Below are positions 48,862 to 60,285 of a stretch of DNA of 64,000 nt, piece by piece (within the stretch, counting starts at the first letter, position 1; every line of letters begins with the position of its first letter). The position numbers were made by a program, and so were the translations under genes. The stretch is from Piper betle (Eukaryota; Streptophyta; Magnoliopsida; Piperales; Piperaceae), in assembly GCA_033002965.1 (NCBI GenBank), contig JAURVB010011072.1, forward strand, positions 1-64,000, in the 5' to 3' direction. The notes beneath the pieces were generated by a model. The model was not told the DNA's origin, searched no databases, and was given only the letters and a program-made list of their open reading frames with translations.

Positions 48862-51139
48862 ATCTTCCCTCCTTATAAAAATTTCATCCTCGAAATTTCA
48901 ACTCAAGGAGGTTCTACTGAACTAATACCTGGAAGTTAGATACACACCAGTTGTATCCTCTACTCATTGATAGTCATGTACATCCTCACTTACTATAGCT
49001 GTGCCGTCATGGTGGGTTCTATTTATGATGCTGTCAATATCAATATTCTATTTCTAAGCCATTTGTGCCTGTTCTGACATGACCATCGTCCTTCTCTTTT
49101 GTTCTAATCCCTACTGCTAACTCAGCGGAAAAAACTTAAGTCATCCCTAAGGGCCTACTAGGTTGGTCAAGCAGTTACTCTAGAGTATCCCAAGGTTCTA
49201 ATCTGAGCTATGTCTGGGAAAACTACATCGAGGGTAAGACCTATCTGCTAATATCTACCCATGTCCCTCTAATCCTCATTTGTGAAAAGTTACCTACATG
49301 TACTCTCAAGAAACTCTATTCCTAAGTCCTACAACCAACCTAAAGTGTGCTATAAGTCTCCTACTAGGTCGAGTGTATAAACTAATGGCTGCATGGCTTA
49401 GTGTGGCCAGTCTAGATCCAACTCTCAGGTGCCCCTGTATAAGGAACTGGACCACTCACTGGATCCTAGTTGACTCGGTCCTGAGTCACTATCTCACTTT
49501 GTTCTATAAGAGAATAAGGATAGCTACTATGACTCTATTGCAAACTATGGCTCTGGTGACTATTTATACAACCACTAACTACTGCTGAAAGGAAGCGAGA
49601 ATACCTATACATACACAGTGTGTCTAAGGAGTATGATAACATACTCTGCAGGGGGCTGTAGAGTCTGCATCTGGTCTGTGGCATGTGCTCTGTGCTCTGG
49701 TCAATGTATACTCATCTCAATCCTCTGGATAAACTAATGGTAGAACTGATACATACAAAGGGGTGAGTGAAAATCCTCAAGTGAAAATCCTCAAGTGAAA
49801 ACTCTACTCTTTCTGACATCTCTGGGTTATAGGAAAGAAAACTAAATCTCGTGGAAATCTAATTACACTGCTTAAGAACTGTCAATAGGTGCTATCTCAT
49901 TCTCACATGTGGTATCTAATGTCAGGGAAACGAGGGAATCCACTAGGCTAAGAAAACTTGCTACATAGGAATGTCACTCTGATTTATGGTGAGGCCAAAG
50001 TATCATGCAAGTGGTAGGGGAGATGAAATCCCTATATAGCATACTGGGCGGCCAAAATATCTGTAAGTCTATGGACTTGTCTCTAAGATCACCATAATTC
50101 ACTACCACAGGTGATCAGGTCGTGGAACAGTCAATCAATAACAAATCTCAGAAACAGTTCCTAAGTGGCTCTAGTTCAATCAGCTAATAGTAGGCATGTG
50201 TTCCTAGATACCGTACTAGTCACCCACTTCTAAACGGGCGGGGTTGAAATGACCCAAGGACCACTGTCTCCCTTCAAATCTACGGGGACTCATAATGAGG
50301 TTCGACACGTGTCTCGTACGCTCTTCAGTGGTGTGTGACCTGCCATCCCTTACCAATTTGTAGTACTAATATTGACTTACATGACTACTACCACTATGGT
50401 ACATTCTCAAGCAAAGCTATCAATCAAGATGAGAATACACTGATATCACTATCTGGTCAACATGGTATGTTCTTTCTGAAGTCTTTGTTTACATCGCTCT
50501 CATGCTAGGGTAGAATCCTCATCGGAAGATCGGTCTGCAACATCTACGTGCACTGTAAACCCTAATCAGTACCATAAAGGTACCTCCATACTCAGGGCAA
50601 GGCTCAATCTTATGTCTCAAGGTGAGAACCTAATTGTGCTGGCGAAACACAAGGGAATCACTATCCTTCTGAAAGATACTTCCTCTCTAACCTTCTATCT
50701 ATGCCCAATACTCTAGTACAAGTCTAACTCCTGTCACTGATGACCCATCGCTAAATAGGTCAAACTGTGTGTGTGACCATTTACTAACCGTCTCATTTGT
50801 GTATGCCAGTTATGGCCCATGGATGTACTATCATGAAATTTGCACATTCTGATCATTGTGACCGTCCCATCTGGAGGTCATGCTATCATATTCCCTGACT
50901 CTGTCCATGCGCATCCTTATGAGACTGTCACTAATAGTGCCTGATAGGGTTATCTTGTAATATTTATCTGACCCAAGGGTGTCAGGTCAAGACACTAATT
51001 GCAAGAGAGCTTGTGAAGTCGGATCCTATGCCATCTCATCAAAATACTCTACGTTTTCCTAACTCTTTTATGTTCTGCTAATCCCATTGTAGTTATATCT
51101 TGTTCCTCAAATTCTGGCCCTACTAAGCTCTAACTAATC

Positions 51140-51375
51140 TACTCAGTCGGTGGATGAGCAATACACAGACGGCGGTAGTGCGTCTTCGGTCGGTTGTAGT
51201 GCATCTCGGACAGTGGTTGTGCACCTCGGCGGTGGTTGTGTGACTCGGTCGGCGGATATGCAACTCAGTCGGCGGTTGTGCACTTGATCGGTGGTTGTGC
51301 AACTCGGTCGGTGGTTGTGCACTCAGTCGGCAGTTGTGCACTAGGTCATGCGGTCGTGTAAGTCAGTCGGCGACA
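51140..51375. repeat. 23-bp minisatellite in the LARD internal region
   Basis: About ten imperfect units of the form CTCGGTCGGCGGTTGTGCAA, GC-rich compared with its surroundings. On the minus strand it translates to repeated Gln-Pro-Pro-Thr-Glu-Leu-His words with no known domain. Confidence 0.85.
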
Positions 51376-52406
51376 ATTCTATCTAGATACTAAAAATCTG
51401 ATCTTGATCGTATACATCGTAAATCCACTCTATTGTCTCTGACATATCTTGGCTACCAACAACTCGACTTAGGTTGTCCAATCATGCGTGTCTGATTTGG
51501 AGGGGTTTGGATCATGGTAGTGACACATATGATGGTAAACCTATGCTGAACCCACTCTAATCTCCTGAAATCTGAAATGGCTGCTTTCATCAATGCTGAC
51601 TGGCCCTCAAACGGTAACCACTGATCTGGTACCTTATTTTTGGTGGAATCTTGTCAAATATCTGATCTCGTAGGCAATGGTGGTCCTGATCTTTTCCTCA
51701 CCATATCGAGACCTCTGCCTGGCAAAGAGAAGCCAAAACTACTGCCCGTAGGTCATAAACTAGTAGAAGAGGAGGATGCGGTGAAGTACCCATTGGACTA
51801 TCGATCTACCTCACTACTCATCCTCATTCATCTTTATCTTCTAGAAATGGTCCATCTCATGTGACAACTAACTTGCTAGTATCTCTATACTTCAAGCTCC
51901 TTACTGTTACCCCTGTTCTTTTTAACTCATTCCCATCATGTACACCATGTCCCACGGAAACAGGACTAATGTGGTGACATGCAAGACACGAACACCTGGT
52001 CAATCATGCAATTCACTTATGTGATGGACAGAACTAGTGGGTCTCTAAGCCTATAATGACAATCCTGTTAGATTCCTACGTACATCTGCTGACATCCAAA
52101 TTTGGTATAAGATGAGATCTTATACCCATTCTACCTTTGCTAGCACTACAATATTCCCTGCTCATATCAAACTGACAAACAGTCTGTATCACGATAAAAA
52201 TCCATAAAAATGACTTACCAGCTCAACTAAGGCCAATTCCACATACTTCTAATCAAGTCTTCAATACACTATTTTGCAACTAACTTAAGAAAAAAAGATC
52301 TGCATGTAAAGAAAATCAAAAGAAACATACCTTCCAACTAGACTTGGAGTAGTCATTGCACACAAATCAACTATAAAAGTATCTTACATCTTAATCGACC
52401 GAGATT

Positions 52407-52419
52407 GGCTTTGATACCA
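52407..52419 (-). other. Primer binding site of the LARD
   Basis: The minus strand reads TGGTATCAAAGCC four bases after the LTR end (GGTGTTACA). It differs from the initiator Met tRNA complement (TGGTATCAGAGC) at one of 12 positions, and fixes the orientation of the element. Confidence 0.92.
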
Positions 52420-52423
52420 ATTC

Positions 52424-55339
52424 TGTAACACCTCAAATCCGGTTCACGCTCGTGAGCTGAACTAACATGTTACAGGCCCGGTTAGGTCGGCTAACCCGAA
52501 CCCAACTTGTACGGATCTAATCTCGGCGTTTTAAGATAAAGATACAACTCATCATACATAGATAAATGTATAGAATCCTAACATGATACTACATCGATGA
52601 CAAACAAAGTAATTCATACAACAATAAGATTACGATCAAAATAAATAAAAATTCTAAAATAAAACGGACAGTCTCCCTAAAAGTGCAATTAGGGGCCACC
52701 CTGTCAAAATAATATATATAAATGTATATGCATGTATCAACAATTTCATTTACACACAATCTAATATGCTATAAACTCACTATCTGAAGCTTGGGTTTCA
52801 ACCTACAACGCTTCCACTGCGCAATCTATTCATGTTTCACATTCTATCATCATGTCTTAACATTTAATCATGTTACATCATCATGTCTCGCATTTAATCA
52901 CACCACTCACCATATAATAACATCATAAACACAATATAACCACTCAATTGAGTGATATGTGTGGAAGTGACAAAAGTGCTCCTCCGTCCAAACTGGCTCC
53001 TCCAACTTGTGATTATTACCTACATATAGTATAAAAACACGTCAGTAACAAAGTGTTATTGGTTCGAAAAAAAAATAACTATAACAAGTTGGCTATGAGA
53101 GCAAACTCTCATAAGAAAGAAAACATCATATACTCCCTCATGAACCCTCGGAAGGGCACACTGAGGAGCCACTGGGCTGCAGACCCGGTAGCATCCCGAA
53201 CTAACTGATCTATTGTTGTTGATGCCTCTCTTGACATTTTCTTACTTTATTTTCTAGTCTCAAATCCTAAGCCCTCTCCTTACCTCTATATTTCTCCTGG
53301 CCTTGAGCACGAAGGCCGAGTACTCTCAAGCAGTCGCTTTTAGTACCACTTTAAACCACAAGTCCGGTCCCGTAAACCTCCACGTTTTCTGGGTGTGAGG
53401 AACTCAAACGGAGAGTTGTCAGGATCCCTTAAGAATGGAACAGTCCACTGCACTAATCTAGAGCCAACTTTGACTGTCACGACATCCTCTCATTGTACAT
53501 GCTGTCGGTTTCTCCATCTCTCGTTTCACTAAAAACTCAGTAAAATTATATATATAGGCCTAGGAAAAGATTTATATAATAGTCCCAAAGGCAACTTGTG
53601 GTGGATCTTGTTTTCAAAATCATCCTCGAGGGATCTCATCTTTAAAGGGTTATTAATTCGAAAAACTATTCGGCTAAATGACCCGAGTTAAATGGGATCT
53701 ACGAAAACGCCATTTAACCCGTCCTGTAGGCATAAAACAAACATACAATAGAATAGAGTAAAAACAGAGGTGAGTCCTAAACGGACTTGGTAGAAGCTCC
53801 AAGCATGTCATCGCACTTATGCGGCGAGCTCCTACTTCATACCTACACATCAAAACTATAATGACGCCCGCTAACTAAATGATGAATCAAACTTGTTATG
53901 ATCAAACACACTCAAAATACAAACGTCAACCATAACAATCAACAATTATAAATGTGAAAGTAATTCCAACTTATCCTATTAACACCAATTTTATTATATT
54001 TCCTAAGTTATGTTGTACTCAATTATCATGCTCAAATTTACTTTACTTCATCAAATCACTTAACCTTCATTCCGTGTAAATCACATCATGCACATCTTTG
54101 CTTCATTCATAATCTGGCATTCATCATGACAACTACTCAATTCTAACATGCTATGTTAACAATCATCATCAATTTTAAATAATCAAATCAGAGGTAATTA
54201 TACCTCACATCGTCAGACAGCTAGATTTCTGTCGCGTGTCTCGGAGCTCAAATTCGGCACTCTTCGACATCCAAAATTCAATAGGGCTCGACTGGGTGAG
54301 CTATGTGGAAGATCTGATGAATTCTAGCAATTCTTGTTTTCCAGCGGGTTTCGGCGATTTTCTGGTTGGTTTCAGTGTTTTTTCGGCTACTTTCGGCGAT
54401 TTTCTGACAATAGTTGCCGGCAGCGTCTACTAGCTAGAAAGCAATGGTATTGGGTACCATTGGAACCGGCTCGGCGAGCCCGACACGTCTACGGCATCGA
54501 CATGGTCGGCGGAGGTGGTGGCTTGCCGTTAAATGGCTAAAACAATGGTGGCGGCGATGGGTGACTCTATCTGACTAGCCTAGGTGGCGACGGCCTCCGC
54601 TCCGATCAGGAAAGGTTGTTGGGTGGTCGAGGGTGTCGAGGCAACGACCCGATCATGGCGGCAACGATCATCGGCAGCACAATCGGTGACGGAAGTGTGA
54701 CGCAAAGGCGCGGCTTCCTTGCGTTGCGGCGGCCAGATGGTGGTTGGGCCGGCACGACGACGCCGTGGTGGGGTAGGCAACGCTGATCTGCGACAGGTTG
54801 GCATCCACATCAGCGACGGCGATGCTACACGGGGGTGGCATCGGGGCGAGGGTTTGGGGAAGGCGTTGGGAGGTAAGACAAGGGCTGGTGGCGAACTTGT
54901 AAATATTACATGACTCGTCTCTGACTCGAGTTAATAAAAATAATTAAATTATATTAAATCTTTAAAAAAATCGAGAAAAATCCTATAAAATCAAACAAAT
55001 ACCAAAGCATCATAATGATATGCTCTAGAACTATTAAGGCACCCAAATTGCCCGTAACACGTCCTAACGTAGTAAACGGCTTAAAAATAATTTTACAATC
55101 CACTATATATAAAAATAAAAAAATAACTGGGATACTCTAATATATTCTGATAACTCATTCTGTTCTGTTATGTTCATGACGTTATTATCGTATACTTGGG
55201 TATGTATGACCTTCATAATTCATACACATAACTGGCGTCTGACTCTGTACATGTATTCTGAAAGTGACTTGACTCGAAAATAACGATCGAACCAACCGGT
55301 TTTGAATATAAAACCCTGACTTGAATCGTAGGTTTTGCA
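52424..55339 (-). repeat. 5' LTR of the LARD
   Basis: 2.92 kb, minus-strand start TGCAAAACCTACGATTC, end TTTGAGGTGTTACA. It is collinear with 46056-48861 plus the terminal part of 44139-44260. A GC-rich section near the LTR start (54380-54850) contains GGCGGC words and short ORFs on both strands that differ between copies, so they are unlikely to be genes. Confidence 0.92.
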
Positions 55340-56592
55340 CTTACCTCATCATATTCAGTATCATTTACGGTATGAAAACAACAAAAGCAAATAAGGCTTG
55401 CGGTGATAAGAAAAATCCTATTATTAACAATTAAATAACATTGAGCACAGAACAAGGGAACAAAGGTGCATCCATAAACGGACAGATAATGATATGGTGA
55501 GGGTGATGTACTGGTGTTAGGAGATAAATTGCTCATAAGTGACCACGTCGAATTGAATTGTCCAGTAAGTGCTAGTGCTACAAGATGTTTTTGCTCACTA
55601 GCAAATGCTTCTTCCATTTTATATATGTTCATTTTTCCAAACCAAGTACAAGTACTATTTTCTTTAGTTGTCAAGTTAAAAAAAAGATGCACTTCTAAGC
55701 TTATGCCATGGACAAAGTCATAGTATTTTTCAGAGTGCTTTTGTAGTTTGGGCATTTTCTCCAAAAGCAACAATAAGGTGAATATAAAAGCTCCATCTAT
55801 ATTTACAAGGATGAATTTAAAAATAAGAAACATAAGTTTAAATTGAAATTTTGGAGAAATGGATTTAATGAGATTAAATATTAAAACTAGCCCCGCAAAA
55901 TTTCCGAGTATAGCATTACAGTGTTCATAAAAAAGGATACAGATCACTAAACATGTAGCACAAGAAAATATCATGAAAATTGATACAAAACAAAAAAATA
56001 TTTGATAGGATGCAAACCTGTCCCGCTGTCTGAATCAATGGAAGTAAGTGGCTGAACAACATTCATTGTGTTGGTCTCACTTTGCTCTTGCACCCATCTC
56101 CACCACTAAACAACGCACTGACTAAAACAAGAAAAGAGAGTCAAGATCATGTACAAAACGAAAACTGAGTTAAATATAAAATTGTAAAGAGACATGTGAA
56201 AGCAGTGGAAACATGACATTAAGTTAATAAATGGCAGGCCATCATATTGCCCATAATCATGAATTAAGGGATGCAGACACAAAGGGCAATCCCCATCAGT
56301 ATGGTTCATATTTAAAAGTATCTCAACTGCTTCCTAGACATGAGCAAAAATAAATAAGTTCACATTGAGAATTAAAACGAATACAGCATAGAAGTATTCC
56401 AAGCTAAAAGCGCAATGACCTAGTCATTGATACCCCAAAAGTTTCCTTAAAGATGATGGAAAGTATACCAGAAGCTGACTATCTTGCAAACTGCTACATG
56501 CGCCTTCATCAGAACACTATTCAATACATCGGTCTGCCTCTTATCATCCAGACCCTTAGCCTCCACTATCTCGATCTCAAGAGGCCTATTTA
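55340..56592 (-). pseudogene. RNF25-like RING E3 ligase gene fragment (RWD end, RING, tail)
   Basis: Exons with plausible splice sites on the minus strand. Exon at about 56592-56478: LEIEIVEAKGLDDKRQTDVL, the end of the RWD domain. Exon 56333-56196 (acceptor TGTCTAG): NMNHTDGDCPLCLHPLI, then MSCFHCFH, giving most of a C3H2C3-type RING. Exon 56121-56018 (acceptor TTGTTTTAG, donor ACAG|GTTTG): WWRWVQEQSETNTMN, with an in-frame stop just before WW where the family has Arg. The last piece ends NDTEYDEV at 55340 against the LARD. The gene would encode a ubiquitin ligase, but the N-terminal RWD exons are absent and the reading frame is broken. Its final exon lies at 43764-44138. Confidence 0.8.
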
Positions 56593-56703
56593 GATACTTC
56601 CCAAAAGAAATAAAAATCAAATAGATAAATTTAGAATCATAAAATATCAACGCATAAACTCCTATCAAGGTTTACAAAATCTGCTGAAAAGCAGCAAGAA
56701 AAT

Positions 56704-57240
56704 TGTTGAAGAGGTCAAGTTAGTTAATATTGATTCACCAAGTCTTTGTATATATCTAGCTGTATTTTAGTCAAGTTGTTAGGCAATACCTATAAGTCAG
56801 GGATTACATATTAAACTGTAAATATAATCTTACAGTGTATATATCTATAACTATGAAAGAAGAGTAACGGGAGAAGATTTTGAGGACTACTCCCTATTGT
56901 TTTGTATGCTATGTTACTTTCTGAATAATGAAATTCAACATGGTATAGAACCTAAGATCTTGTTTTGACAATCTTCCACTTGGTCATTGTTTCTTCCCGG
57001 GATGCTTCTTCTATTGTGCCTACCCACTTTTCTTTTCCTTACCATGGCAAAAGGAAATCCACCTGCAATTGTTGCCAACCCTAAATTGGCCACCCTATCT
57101 AACCTATTGAGTGACCGTACAAAAAAGTTCTCATCTATGTCAAAATCAATATTTCCATCATGCATTATTCTGCCATCAACAGCCACCACAGACATCATAC
57201 CACTACTCAGATACATAATGTTTACAATAAGCTACCCATC
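56704..57240 (+). mobile_element. Copia-type LTR with PBS and short internal piece
   Basis: LTR 56704-56940 (237 bp) has perfect inverted tips TGTTGAA...TTCAACA, typical of copia LTRs. A PBS-like TGGTATAGAACC follows directly at 56941. About 300 bp of internal sequence follows with an ORF on each strand over 56935-57268, neither with a recognised motif. No second LTR is present. It lies in what would be an intron of the RNF25-like fragment. Confidence 0.75.
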
Positions 57241-57570
57241 AAAAATTATAGTAAAAACATTTGTGTGAGCACCTGAAAAAGAAGAAAATGCTGCTTAGTT
57301 TCAGCATTAAACTGCTTTGTAACTCAATAGCCAAGTCTTCCAATCTTGACTGAGAAAAAGAAAAAAGAAAAATCCCATCCGATTGAAACACTAAAGTAGC
57401 CAATAAAATATGCAGCCTCAACACGCCTAAAGTGGCAAACTTGAAAAGCCAAACAAACCATAATTTCATCATACTTTATGTTAATAAGTCGAGATCCATA
57501 TTTTATGCTTTAGATCCATCCTCCAGACAATTGTTCAATCAACACAAACTTTAACATCATACTTCAATGG
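57241..57570 (-). other. Possible exon of unknown origin
   Basis: On the minus strand, between a pyrimidine-rich TTTTTCTCAG (about 57350) and a possible donor CAG|GTGCTC (about 57272), the frame reads SRLEDLAIELQSSLMLKLSS. I do not recognise it. It could be another captured exon or a chance match to splice signals. Confidence 0.25.
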
Positions 57571-58694
57571 TGTTAGGCCCTATGGGCCCCTAAAAGTGAC
57601 TTGTAATAGGTGTCACATGTCTCTCTTAATTTAAAAGCTAGCTCAGGGAATAAGGTTTTCCCATTAGCCTATATATAAGTTACCAACACTCTCTACGACC
57701 GATGTGAGATAAACCTAATAACTCCCCTATACATATCGGGCGACCCCGGAATTATCATCGTTTGAAAATCTCCTCTTCAGACGGAACCCATATATCATTA
57801 CTTGGCAAACTCCCCTTAAATTGTTAAGTGGAACCTATAAAGGAAACTTCCACAATCAGCGTAGGCAAAACCCGGATCCAACCTAGTTCTGATACCATTG
57901 TTAGGCCCTTTGGGCCTCGAAGAAGGACTCATAATAGGTGTCACAAGCATCTCTTAGTCCAAAAACTAGCTCAGAGAGTAAGGCTTCCACAATCGGCGTA
58001 GGCAAAACCAAGATCTAACCTGGTTTAATACCAGTGTTAGACCCTTTGGGCTCCCCAAAAGGACTTGCAATAGGTGTCACAGGCATCTCTTAATCCAAAA
58101 GCTAGTATAGAGAGTAAGGTTTTCCCATTACGACCAATGTAGGATAAACCCAATAACTCTCCTTCACACATCGTTCATTAGATGGCATCTACCTGGCAAA
58201 TTCCCCCTCCCTAAATCATCAGGTAAAACCCATAAAAAAGACAACCACAATCTGACGTAGGTAAACCTAGGCTATGATACCACTGTTAGGCCCTTTAGGC
58301 CCAAAAAACTTGCAATAGGTGTCATGGACCTCTCTTAATCTAACAGCTAGCTCAGGGAATAAAATTTTTCCATTAGCCTATATACAAATCACTAACACCT
58401 TATACGACCGATGTGAGATAAACCCAACAACTCCCCTTCACACATTGTTCATTAGACGGCATCCGCAAACTCCCCTTCCCCAAATCATCAAGTAGAGCCC
58501 ATGAAGGAGATAACCACAATCAGCGTAAGCAAACATGGGCTCTGATATCATTGAGCCCCCAAAAGGAACTTGCAATAGGTGTCACGAGCCTCTCTTAATC
58601 TAAAAACTAACTCAGGGAATAAAGCTTTCCTGTTAGCCTATATACAAGTTACCAATACCCTCTACGACCGATGTGAGATAAACCTAAGAAATGG
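57566..58694 (-). mobile_element. Tandem TRIM array (five LTRs) with perfect target duplication
   Basis: The array body is 57571-58689, flanked by AATGG at 57566-57570 and 58690-58694. LTRs start (low ends) at 57571, 57899, 58035, 58284 and about 58552. On the minus strand each is TGTTGGGTTTATCTCACATC...GGGCCTAACA, about 145-150 bp. After each LTR end lies a PBS variant (TGGTATCAGAAC, TGGTATTAAACC, TGGTATCATAGC, TGATATCAGAGC). Before each LTR start is a PPT-like GTGAAGGGGAG. Internal parts are 120-180 bp without coding capacity. The second unit has a deletion joining its LTR to the internal end; the third LTR lacks about 28 bp. The family is distinct from the TRIMs at 4625 and 7019. Confidence 0.93.
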
Positions 58695-58761
58695 TTTCAA
58701 GAACCGATTAAATAAGCCTAGTAAAAAGAAATTAAAAAGACACACATGACCTAGTTGGTCA

Positions 58762-59302
58762 GTGTCTATTATCAAAATGTTGATCAATATATCTCTGTCC
58801 ACGAAAAGTTTTCTTGCAGAAACCACATTGCCATTCATTCGTGTCTACATGAACCTTGTGGAGCTCCTAATCCCTTAATATGTCATTGTCTGGATGAAGT
58901 CAGCACTTGCTTGAAATGTTATACTCTTGATGATCAACAAAGGGCATTAAGTACTACATAAAGATAAAAGTATTAATCGTTAGCAATTGAATTCTACAAG
59001 CACGATACAAAATTTACAAGTAAATCGACCATTTGTATCCCATTACCTCCTCTATTATTTTCCATGCTGCCCTACTTCTTTCTCTTGAAGAATGTACTTC
59101 ATGGTTTGCATTTCTTATTGCTTAAGAGTTCTGAGACATAATGGCAATCATACATAGAGATGTCAAATTCACAAGAAACCACCAACAATTAGCCACAAAG
59201 GTCATGAATTCAGTGAAACTGTAATGATAAAAGAACAATGATCAACCTGGAATATCTCTCTGAACAAGAAGCTTTCACGTGCGACCTGTCACATACCCTT
59301 CT
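58762..59302 (-). pseudogene. C2H2 zinc-finger gene fragment, captured and decayed
   Basis: Three exon-like pieces on the minus strand. About 59300-59249 (acceptor GCAAG, donor CCAG|GTTG): CDRSHVKASCSERYS. About 59113-59047 (donor GAG|GTAATG): NHEVHSSRERSRAAWKIIEE. 58925-58762: SSKC, stop, LHPDNDILRD, stop, ELHKVHVDTNEW and the finger CGFCKKTFRGQRYIDQHFDN-RH, with spacing C-X2-C-X12-H-X4-H intact. I recognise the combination ERSRAAWKI.EE...NEWQC.FCKK.F...D.HFDNRH from a conserved single-copy plant protein of unclear function. Two nonsense codons in the finger exon make it a pseudogene. It lies upstream of the RNF25-like fragment in the same orientation. Confidence 0.75.
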
Positions 59303-59656
59303 TGCAAGGGCAAAGAAGCTAGTAGCTTCAAAATGTATTAGAAACCCAAGCAAACCGATTATATGTCATTTTATTCACATACAGAAGTACTTGACTCCTA
59401 AGTGCCTCAAGCTACAGATATGTAAATAATTAGCATCTTTCAATCAATGTTCACCTCGACCTAAAATTCTAAAAATAATATAGCATAGTACGTTCAATTT
59501 ACTAAATTAGGTGATCACAATCAATTTCGTGGAAGATTCAAACACTGACATAGGGGTTAAAAAAAGATTGAAACTTACGGCTCCTATCTTTCTAAACAAA
59601 CAAAAAATAATTTCTTTTTTGAAAGGAACAATCCAAAGAAAATAGAGAGTCAAAAA

Positions 59657-60285
59657 GCGAACCTGTTAAAGACGACGAACAGATTCTAGAAGTTCATCAG
59701 ATCTTCGATGAAGAACTTCAAAGTGGCGGCCCTCTTCACGGATCCGAACTGGACGACAGGAGCGCGGGTCATGTCGTTGCGCAGCATCACGCTCGATGCC
59801 CCGCCGGACAAGGCGATGGCCTTGCAACCCCAGTTGGTGCTAGCGACCAAGCACCCCTCGATGGTGGCCATCGGCACCGCCAGCTCCTTGCCATCGACCA
59901 CCAGCGACCAGGCGATCCCCACTGGGATCTGGATGTACCTCACTGGCATCTCACAGTACTGGCCCAGGATGGAGTCGTAGTCGAACCCGTCCAGCAGCAG
60001 GCCGCCCAGGGACCGCTCGGCGGCAACCTCCACCGTCTGGTGGTAGATCAACGCAGCGTGGCGGCAGTCGCCCAGCTGGGCCGACAAGGAGTAGGAGGGG
60101 CCGGCGCCTAAGACGACATCGGCAACGATGTTGGCATCTTAGCCGGTGATTTTGGGCGGCGCTGGTGGCGGGGCTGCGGTGGGTAGGGCGGGGATGAAAA
60201 TCGTTGGGGTGGGAGATGAAGGCCTGGACGAAATCAATGCAGGAGAAGTCGAGGAGACGTTACCCATGTCCAAGGAGCCATTTAC
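59657..60285 (-). pseudogene. HMG-CoA reductase fragment (N-terminal half of catalytic domain)
   Basis: Plant HMGR makes mevalonate from HMG-CoA at the ER. Here the minus strand shows a remnant of the second membrane segment (CIDFVQAFIS, about 60220-60260, in a broken frame), a Pro-rich linker, a stop at about 60140, then [13 protein letters not shown] and [11 protein letters not shown]. Both HMG-CoA-binding motifs follow: [10 protein letters not shown] (Gly to Arg) and [10 protein letters not shown] (catalytic Glu kept). It continues [15 protein letters not shown] and [11 protein letters not shown], a stop, and LFVVFNR at about 59660. That point is close to the known end of exon 1 in plant HMGR genes. 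NADPH-binding motifs and the first membrane segment are absent. The fragment is GC-rich, unlike its neighbours. IPVGIAW replaces the family IPVGIAG. Confidence 0.9.

Larger units (their letters stand above)
48862..52423 (-). other. LARD internal region, non-coding
   Basis: The minus strand reads, next to the 3' LTR, a PPT-like AAATTTTTATAAGGAGGGAAGA preceded by GAAATTTCGAGGATG. The rest shows no retroviral domain on either strand; the short ORFs at 49298-49588 and 51640-51864 have no recognised motif. It carries the minisatellite at 51140-51375. Confidence 0.8.
44139..55339 (-). mobile_element. LARD: 11.2-kb non-coding LTR retrotransposon
   Basis: Minus strand order: 5' LTR 55339-52424, PBS at 52419-52407, internal region 52423-48862, PPT just above 48861, 3' LTR 48861-44139. 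Termini are TGYAAAACC...GGTGTTACA. The internal 3.56 kb has no gag or pol sequence in any frame that I can recognise, so it meets the definition of a large retrotransposon derivative and would need enzymes from another element. Immediate flanks (CATTG below, CTTAC above) do not form a convincing target duplication, although both sides belong to the same RNF25-like gene. Confidence 0.9.

Noticed and set aside
44134..55344. Target duplication for the LARD
   Set aside because: The 5-bp flanks CATTG and CTTAC match at only two positions; I do not claim a duplication although the gene flanks indicate a single insertion.
59238..59429. Forward ORF of 63 codons
   Set aside because: It overlaps minus-strand exon-like sequence of the C2H2 fragment and shows no motif of its own.
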